A DNA stretch of 64,000 bases, taken from assembly GCA_036267355.1 (NCBI GenBank), contig DATAWG010000004.1:1-64000 (forward strand), read 5' to 3'. A model generated the notes under the pieces. That model searched no databases. It had not been told where the DNA came from and worked only from the letters and a program-made list of their open reading frames with translations. The stretch comes from Pirellulales bacterium. GTDB lineage: Bacteria > Planctomycetota > Planctomycetia > Pirellulales > DATAWG01. This document shows positions 59,165 to 64,000 of the stretch, one piece after another. The translations under genes were made by a program, and so were the position numbers. Every line of letters starts with the position of its first letter. The first letter of the stretch is position 1.

Positions 59165-60733
59165 ATGCACGATAAGGAAGTCGTATCGGCCATACGCGCT
59201 TCGTTGGCCGAGAAGGTGGGTCAGGATCGGTTCGATCTTTGGCTTGGCACGGCATGCCGTCTGTCGATGCACGGCGACAAGCTGTTGGTGGAATTGCCAA
59301 ACCGGTTTTTGCAGAACTGGGTGCGGTCGACATTCCGCGTCGAGATCGAGGCGGCTTGTGCCGAAACGCTTGGCAAGCCGATAACCGTCGAGTTTCGCGT
59401 CGATGCGGCGCTGGGGCGATCCGCTGCCCCTTCGCGAAACGCCAAGGGCGGCTCCCATCGGGCAGCGGCAGGCCATGACTTCTCCGAGCCAAGTGCCGGC
59501 GCCAGTGCGGCAGGCCACGCGGCGAATGGTGTGGCGGAAGACGGCGCGGCTCCGGTCTCGCCCGCGGCCGGAACCCGCACCGCAGACGCCTTGCCGAAAA
59601 TTCCCCAGTCGCCGGATGCTCGCAACAACCACGCCACCCACTCTCGGCGCCCCGCGACGCTTCCGATGAACGGATCGGCCGGCGGCGCGCATCGGCGAAG
59701 GTTCTCCACGCTCGATGAGTTTGTCGTCGGTGCGTCAAACCGATTTGCATACGCATCGGCGCAAATGGCGGCCGAGCAGCCGGGACGGGTATCGCCGCTG
59801 TTGATGTACGGGCCGACGGGCGTCGGCAAGACGCATTTGCTCGAAGGCATTTGGAGCGCGGCACGGCGAACGCGTCCGGGCATTCAAGCCGTGTATCTCT
59901 CGGCCGAGCAATTTACGATCTACTTTCTCGAAGCGCTGCGCGGCGGCAGCGGATTGCCGAGCTTCCGCCGAAAATATCGCGGCGTCGAGTTGCTGATCAT
60001 CGACGGATTGCAATTCTTCGCGGGCAAAGAGGCCACCGCAAACGAATTGCTGTTCACCTCCGACACGCTGTTGCGCGAGGGGCGGCAACTGGTGTTCGCA
60101 GCCGACCGCTCCGCGACCGAGCTACGCGGATTGAGCGACGAACTCGTGGCTCGACTGTCGTCGGGCATGGCCTGCGAAATCGACCCGCCCGATTATCCGA
60201 CACGGCTCGGTATTCTGCGCCGATTAGCGGAATCGCGCGGATTGGCGCTGAGCGACGATGTGGCCGACTTTGTCGTCACGCATTTGACCAGTCATGCCAG
60301 GGAACTGTCCGGAGCGCTGAACCGATTGGACGCCGCGGCGCGGATGCTGCAAGAGCCGATCACGCGTTCGCTGGCGGAGGAAGCGCTGGCCGAGATGATC
60401 CGCCACAACGTGCGGGCGGTGCGGCTTGGCGACATCGACAAGGCCGTTTGCGAAGTGCTGGGATTGGATGCCGAAGCGTTGCAATCGGGCGGGAAAAGCA
60501 AGGAGTCGGCCCATCCGCGCATGCTCGCGATGTGGCTGGCCCGCAAGCACACGCGGGCCGCGTTGGCGGAGATCGGCCGCCATTTCGGCCGCCGGAGCCA
60601 CAGCACGGTCGTGTCGGCGCAGAAGACCGTCGGCGGCTGGGTGGCAAACCAATCGACGCTGGATCTTTGCGGCCGGCGCTGGAACGTCGAAGAAACGATC
60701 CGCCGCATCGAAGAGCGACTGCGGCAGGCGTGA
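59165..60733 (+). CDS. dnaA: Chromosomal replication initiator protein DnaA
   Basis: DnaA binds oriC boxes and opens the origin. ATG 59165 follows AGGAAGAG and gives 522 aa. Domain I (DRFDLWLGTACRLSM), a long Ala/Gly linker (domain II), then domain III: Walker A GPTGVGKTHLLEGI, Walker B IIDGLQFFAGKEA, sensor-1 FAADRSATELRG, and ELVARLSSGM with the finger Arg. Domain IV has the helix-turn-helix AALAEIGRHFGRRSHSTVVS, where the usual GRDHTTV reads RRSHSTV. The Walker B second Asp is Gly (IDG for IDD), which could weaken ATP hydrolysis. No dnaN follows and no clear oriC is visible. Confidence 0.95.
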   Translation: MHDKEVVSAIRASLAEKVGQDRFDLWLGTACRLSMHGDKLLVELPNRFLQNWVRSTFRVEIEAACAETLGKPITVEFRVDAALGRSAAPSRNAKGGSHRAAAGHDFSEPSAGASAAGHAANGVAEDGAAPVSPAAGTRTADALPKIPQSPDARNNHATHSRRPATLPMNGSAGGAHRRRFSTLDEFVVGASNRFAYASAQMAAEQPGRVSPLLMYGPTGVGKTHLLEGIWSAARRTRPGIQAVYLSAEQFTIYFLEALRGGSGLPSFRRKYRGVELLIIDGLQFFAGKEATANELLFTSDTLLREGRQLVFAADRSATELRGLSDELVARLSSGMACEIDPPDYPTRLGILRRLAESRGLALSDDVADFVVTHLTSHARELSGALNRLDAAARMLQEPITRSLAEEALAEMIRHNVRAVRLGDIDKAVCEVLGLDAEALQSGGKSKESAHPRMLAMWLARKHTRAALAEIGRHFGRRSHSTVVSAQKTVGGWVANQSTLDLCGRRWNVEETIRRIEERLRQA

Positions 60734-60819
60734 ACGGAAGCGCGCCGCCGTGTCCGTAACCGCCCGAAATCGTCGCCGCGCGCACCGAATGCTCGGCCGC
60801 ACCCGCCCCGAAAATTCGC

Positions 60820-61315
60820 TCATTCCGCGGGAGAAGCAATCGCCGTACTTCGCGGCGAAAACCGCATCGAAAACTTGGTCCCTTCACGGATGGCAAGTCG
60901 TTGATCGCCGCCGATGTCTACGACCAGCTGTGGGACGACGCCGCGCTGTGGAAGGATGTGTTGGTCAATCAATGGGTGTTCGCCGTGGGCACGCAATACA
61001 CCTGCGGCCTGTACAAATATCGCCTCGGCTACGCATCCAACACCGATCCGATCAATCACAATGGCGGCGCCAATCTCGACGGATATCCGGTCGGCCAGGC
61101 CAACGTGCTATTGTTCCAGGCCGGAGGCACGCCGCTGGTTTACCAAAATCGGCTCACGTTCGGCATCGGCCGCGAACGGTTTTTGGTTTCCAATCTGGAT
61201 GCCGACCTGTTCGCCGGACTGCTCTTCAAGGGAAGCGAAAACTTCGGTCCGGAGACTTCCGCTTCGTTGGTTCTCTATTATGTCGGGCTGGGGGCTGACG
61301 TGGAAATTCGGCGAC
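60820..61315 (+). pseudogene. Remnant of an outer-membrane beta-barrel protein (FadL/porin-like C-terminus)
   Basis: Read with two frame corrections, 60820-61315 encodes GEAIAVLRGENRIENLVP, then FTDGKSLIAADVYDQLWDDA, GTQYTCGLYKYRLGYASNTD and LLFKGSENFGPETSASLVLY, ending YYVGLGLTWKFG, an aromatic-terminated barrel strand. The frame shifts near 60881 and near 61290. The 5' part of the gene is absent, as dnaA ends at 60733. I read this as a decayed gene; sequencing errors cannot be excluded for the shifts but not for the missing start. Confidence 0.6.
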
Positions 61316-61585
61316 TGCTCGGCCGGCCGTCCGACTGCGGCCAGGTTGTCCGCATTGCGAATAGTCCATCGCGGCGTCGCGGCGTCGCCGCTTTCTTCGC
61401 GAAGGAATGTCGATTCGCCGGCGCCATTCGCCACTGGCGAATGCGGCTGCGCGGGGCCATAATCGTGCCCGCGGCGAACCGCCGCAAAGACGATCGCTAT
61501 GTCGGCTCATCGCACGGTTTCAAGGTATGGTTTCTCACCGACTTCGTGATGGAGATCGTTTGCGAGGCGTGTGGAAACGCAAATC

Positions 61586-61690
61586 GTAGCAGGCTCACTC
61601 CGTGTGCCGTTCGCTTTGCCGGTTCGCTGTACCCTCTCACAATGTCGTCCGCGGTCGTTCCGCTGACGGCACACGGAGTGTGGCTACTAC
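61586..61690. repeat. 105-bp inverted-repeat element, AGTGTGCC family
   Basis: The left end GTAGCAGGCTCACTCCGTGT plus GCCGT (61586-61610) and right end ACGGCACACGGAGTGTGGCT plus ACTAC (61666-61690) are inverse over 25 bp. A shorter copy lies at 45291-45376. It ends about 30 bp upstream of the carbonic anhydrase start, so it forms its leader region. Confidence 0.8.
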
Positions 61691-61721
61691 TTTGGTTGCG
61701 GCTCCCTCTTGGAGTAGAAAC

Positions 61722-62462
61722 ATGCGATCAATGCTCTCGTCAAATTTGCTGCGCTCGGCGAAATGTTGTAACGCCGCGCCGTGTGTCGCACTTCTTTTCA
61801 CAGCGCTTCTTGCCGTTGCGCTGGTCTCTGCCGCGAAAACCGCTCGATCGGCGGAGCCGGCAGCCATCACTGCCGACGACGCACTTGCAAAGCTGCTTAA
61901 AGGCAACGCGCGATTTGTGGCCGGGAAGTTGCACTCGGTCAGCACCGAAGAGCTTAAGGAACGCCGCGCCGAGGTCGCCCACGGACAAAAGCCGTTCGCG
62001 GTCATTGTCAGCTGTTCCGATTCACGGGTGGGACCTGAAATCGTGTTCGACCAGGGGCTTGGCGATATCTTCGTGGTGCGCACGGCCGGCGAAGTGGTCG
62101 ACAATGCCGCACTCGGCAGCATCGAGTATGCGGTCCTCCATTTGGGCACGCCGCTTATCGTCGTGCTGGGCCACGAGCGCTGCGGCGCGGTTGCGGCCGC
62201 CGTCGCCGACGCCAAAGAACCGGGCCATATCGGCGACGTGATCAAGGCGATTCAGCCGGCCGTGGCAGAAACGAAAGGCCAACCGGGCGATCCAGTCGAC
62301 AACGCGATCCGCGCGAATGTCGGCGATGTCGTCCAGCGGCTGAAAACGTCCGACGCGGTCCTCGCCGAGCGCGTGAAGCGCGGGCAGCTCAAAATTTCCG
62401 GAGCCTACATCTCGCTCGACACCGGAAAAGTGGAATTGCTCGGCGAACCGTCCGCGAAATAA
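61722..62462 (+). CDS. Beta-carbonic anhydrase with signal peptide
   Basis: ATG 61722 follows TTGGAG and gives 246 aa. A hydrophobic leader (APCVALLFTALLAVALVSAA) ending near TARSAEP directs export. The zinc site is CSDSR (AVIVSCSDSRVGPEIVF) with GHERCG (VVLGHERCGAVAAAV), the Cys-Asp-His-Cys set of beta enzymes. The enzyme interconverts carbon dioxide and bicarbonate, here probably in the periplasm. The order and length match other exported beta-carbonic anhydrases. It stands alone behind a palindromic element. Confidence 0.93.
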   Translation: MRSMLSSNLLRSAKCCNAAPCVALLFTALLAVALVSAAKTARSAEPAAITADDALAKLLKGNARFVAGKLHSVSTEELKERRAEVAHGQKPFAVIVSCSDSRVGPEIVFDQGLGDIFVVRTAGEVVDNAALGSIEYAVLHLGTPLIVVLGHERCGAVAAAVADAKEPGHIGDVIKAIQPAVAETKGQPGDPVDNAIRANVGDVVQRLKTSDAVLAERVKRGQLKISGAYISLDTGKVELLGEPSAK

Positions 62463-62486
62463 GCGGCTTCGATTGGCCGCACGAGA

Positions 62487-63257
62487 TCAGCTCGATGGCG
62501 TATTCGGCGGGATCGCGGAGCCGGGCGTACCGATGGTCGGTTGGGGATAGACATTTCCGCCTGCGGGCGCGCGACTGTTTGGCGGGCCGATCGGGGCCGT
62601 GATGCTCGGTTGGCTTGGCGGAAAAATGTAGTTCGGCTGGCCGAGCGGCATCGTGTAGTTCGGCGCGCCGGAATAATTCGGCGCTCCAGAATAGTTCGGC
62701 ATCCCAGGTTGCGGATAATAGCCGGGCGAGGGCAACGCCCCGGCGGCGCTTCCCGGCGGTGGAACCAGCGGCGCCGGTTGCAAGCTGCGCGGTGGCTTCG
62801 GCACGATCCCCTCGGCGGCCTGTTCGGCCTTCACCGCTGCTCGCAGCGCATCGGCTCGACCGGTAAGCTGCTCGTTCGGAACTGGTATCGCGGGCCGCAG
62901 ATCGTAGGTCACCACCCGCAGATCTCGGATATGCCCCGGTATGAGATTCTCCGACACAAAATCGGCAGGGAAGTATTCATACCACGGCGCGGGGATCGGT
63001 TGGTTGATGACCAAGGTTTCGTAGCCGTCTTTCACCAATCGGATCTTGCGGGTTCCGTAGTAGATGAACGACGTCGCACAGGGAGTGATGCCGATCTCGT
63101 AGTCGTCGACATACAGCAGCGCTCCCGGCGGATTGCTGCGGACGATCAATCGGCGTTCGACGCAGCCGGCCTGCGAGGCGGTGAAGACGATCGCCATCGC
63201 CGCGGCAAGGCCGGTGCGCCATCCGATCGCGCTATGCAAACGGTGTAGGATACGCAT
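62487..63257 (-). CDS. PEGA-domain lipoprotein
   Basis: The 256-aa product has a lipoprotein signal with lipobox SQAGC. The PEGA-like domain follows (ERRLIVRSNPPGALLYVDDY, IGITPCATSFIYYGTRKIRL). The C-terminal third is Pro/Gly/Tyr/Asn-rich with short repeats (PNYSGAPNYSGAPNYTMP), probably disordered. PEGA domains occur in surface or cell-wall-associated proteins. It is convergent with the carbonic anhydrase gene, 25 bp apart. Confidence 0.88.
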   Translation of the reverse strand: MRILHRLHSAIGWRTGLAAAMAIVFTASQAGCVERRLIVRSNPPGALLYVDDYEIGITPCATSFIYYGTRKIRLVKDGYETLVINQPIPAPWYEYFPADFVSENLIPGHIRDLRVVTYDLRPAIPVPNEQLTGRADALRAAVKAEQAAEGIVPKPPRSLQPAPLVPPPGSAAGALPSPGYYPQPGMPNYSGAPNYSGAPNYTMPLGQPNYIFPPSQPSITAPIGPPNSRAPAGGNVYPQPTIGTPGSAIPPNTPSS

Positions 63258-63596
63258 TGCTGAGCGAGCCGAGGTCGAACGACCGGAAGAAGCTGAATTC
63301 GCCTATTTGAGGCGGCGGGAGTATAGTGCCGGCTGTCCCAAGCAGCCAGACCGAAATGGTGCTCAAGCCGCCGAGCGGAACTCGTGGTGCTTCCGAAAAC
63401 CGGGTTTTGCCCATCCCACCGGCCTTCGGCGGAATAAACCCACCCGGCGCTATCATCTATTCCGTCGCTGCGAGGTCAACTAAAATGGTAAATTTAGCAA
63501 GCCGATTCGGATGTATTCGCCCTGGCCCCGGGGCTACGATAAGCGTGCCGCCGGCGGACGAAATGCCGCAGGCGATTCTTTGCAAACAGGTCCACG
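63258..63596. other. Intergenic region between divergent PEGA and PP2C genes
   Basis: I see no gene, terminator or repeat in these 340 bp. Promoters for both genes must lie here. Confidence 0.4.
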
Positions 63597-64000
63597 ATGG
63601 AACAAGGGCTGAATTGGAACGACTGCCTTGCGCACGTCGAGGCCACCGATGTCGGCATGCGGCGGTCCAATAACCAGGATTCGTACGCCGTGCTATTGGC
63701 AAGCGATGCCGATAGTTGGCAGCGTCGTGGGCATGTCTTTCTCGTGGCCGACGGCATGGGGGCACATGCGGCGGGCGAGTTGGCCAGCAAGATGGCGGCC
63801 GACGGCATTCCGCACAATTACTACAAGCTCCGCGAAGAATCTTCGCCCGACGCGATCCGCAAGACGATCAAGCAAGTCAACGAAGAAATCCATCGCCGCG
63901 GCCAGGCAAATGCCGAGTTCCACGGAATGGGCACCACGGCCAGCGTGCTCGTGCTGGTGCCGCAAGGGGCGCTCGTGGCCCATGTCGGCGATAGCCGCGT
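63597..64000 (+). CDS. PP2C-family serine/threonine phosphatase (3' end outside window)
   Basis: ATG 63597 opens a frame that runs off the right edge (134 residues visible). The PP2C motifs appear in order: ATDVGMRRSNNQDSYAV (motif 1, RxxNQD), HVFLVADGMGAHAAGELASK (motif 2, DGMGxxxxGxxAS), then GMGTTASVLVLVPQGALVAH and VGDSR. This is the Mg/Mn-dependent phosphatase core, usually paired with Hanks-type kinases in planctomycetes. No kinase is visible in the window. The rest of the gene lies to the right. Confidence 0.95.
   Translation, partial: MEQGLNWNDCLAHVEATDVGMRRSNNQDSYAVLLASDADSWQRRGHVFLVADGMGAHAAGELASKMAADGIPHNYYKLREESSPDAIRKTIKQVNEEIHRRGQANAEFHGMGTTASVLVLVPQGALVAHVGDSR

Overview
The window looks like chromosomal DNA of a GC-rich Planctomycetota bacterium, most like the Pirellulales. 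This is inferred from gene content and style: exported PQQ-type beta-propeller proteins, a PEP-CTERM protein, OprP-type porins, a large bacterial alpha-2-macroglobulin, a serpin, a calpain-type protease, and intergenic spaces full of short palindromic repeats. There are no rRNA or tRNA genes, no CRISPR array, no insertion sequence with a transposase and no sign of phage. Both strands are used and most genes stand alone or in groups of two to four.

Layout. 1-4.1 kb: 5' part of an alpha-2-macroglobulin gene (minus). 4.6-7.1 kb: polar amino-acid ABC importer (fused binding protein/permease, then ATPase). 7.3-11.4 kb: PQQ propeller protein, small helical exported protein, serpin. 11.5-13.9 kb: leuA behind a candidate leucine attenuator, then a DUF488 protein. 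14.2-18.4 kb: a decayed-looking secreted-protein zone (calpain-like protease without an N-terminal export signal, a gene split over three frames, a golvesin/cadherin remnant). 18.4-25.2 kb: DUF983 protein, second PQQ propeller, two divergent OprP-type porins and a cysteine-rich exported protein. 25.4-35 kb: NtrC-type two-component pair, tiny exported peptide, receiver protein, RND efflux pump, universal stress protein and membrane fusion protein, with a possible sigma-54 promoter just after the regulator gene. 35.3-43.7 kb: PEP-CTERM protein, REC-GGDEF-CBS protein, MGMT, conserved hypothetical, GNAT, tandem-GGDEF protein and PilZ protein (a c-di-GMP neighbourhood). 43.8-50.4 kb, all minus: GlgC, asparagine synthase, two GT4 glycosyltransferases and HPRT; the last three overlap by 4 bp. 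50.5-56.2 kb: hydrolase, acetyltransferase-like protein, UPF0173 metallo-hydrolase, a glucose-6-phosphate-isomerase homologue that seems to have lost its active site, and a malonyltransferase-like protein. 56.5-64 kb: low-complexity Arg/Gly/Glu-rich protein, DnaA, outer-membrane-protein remnant, exported beta-carbonic anhydrase, PEGA lipoprotein and the start of a PP2C phosphatase.

The most interesting signals are: (1) a leucine-rich leader peptide with mutually exclusive terminator and antiterminator pairing upstream of leuA; (2) at least four families of long palindromic repeats, one with near-perfect inverted ends and three full copies, which sit at gene borders, supply stop codons and in one case appear inside the asparagine synthase reading frame; (3) the degenerate PGI homologue next to a FabD-like protein; (4) the macroglobulin, serpin and calpain genes within 16 kb.

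All calls come from reading the sequence and from family knowledge; no database search was run. Start codons are marked uncertain where the evidence conflicts.
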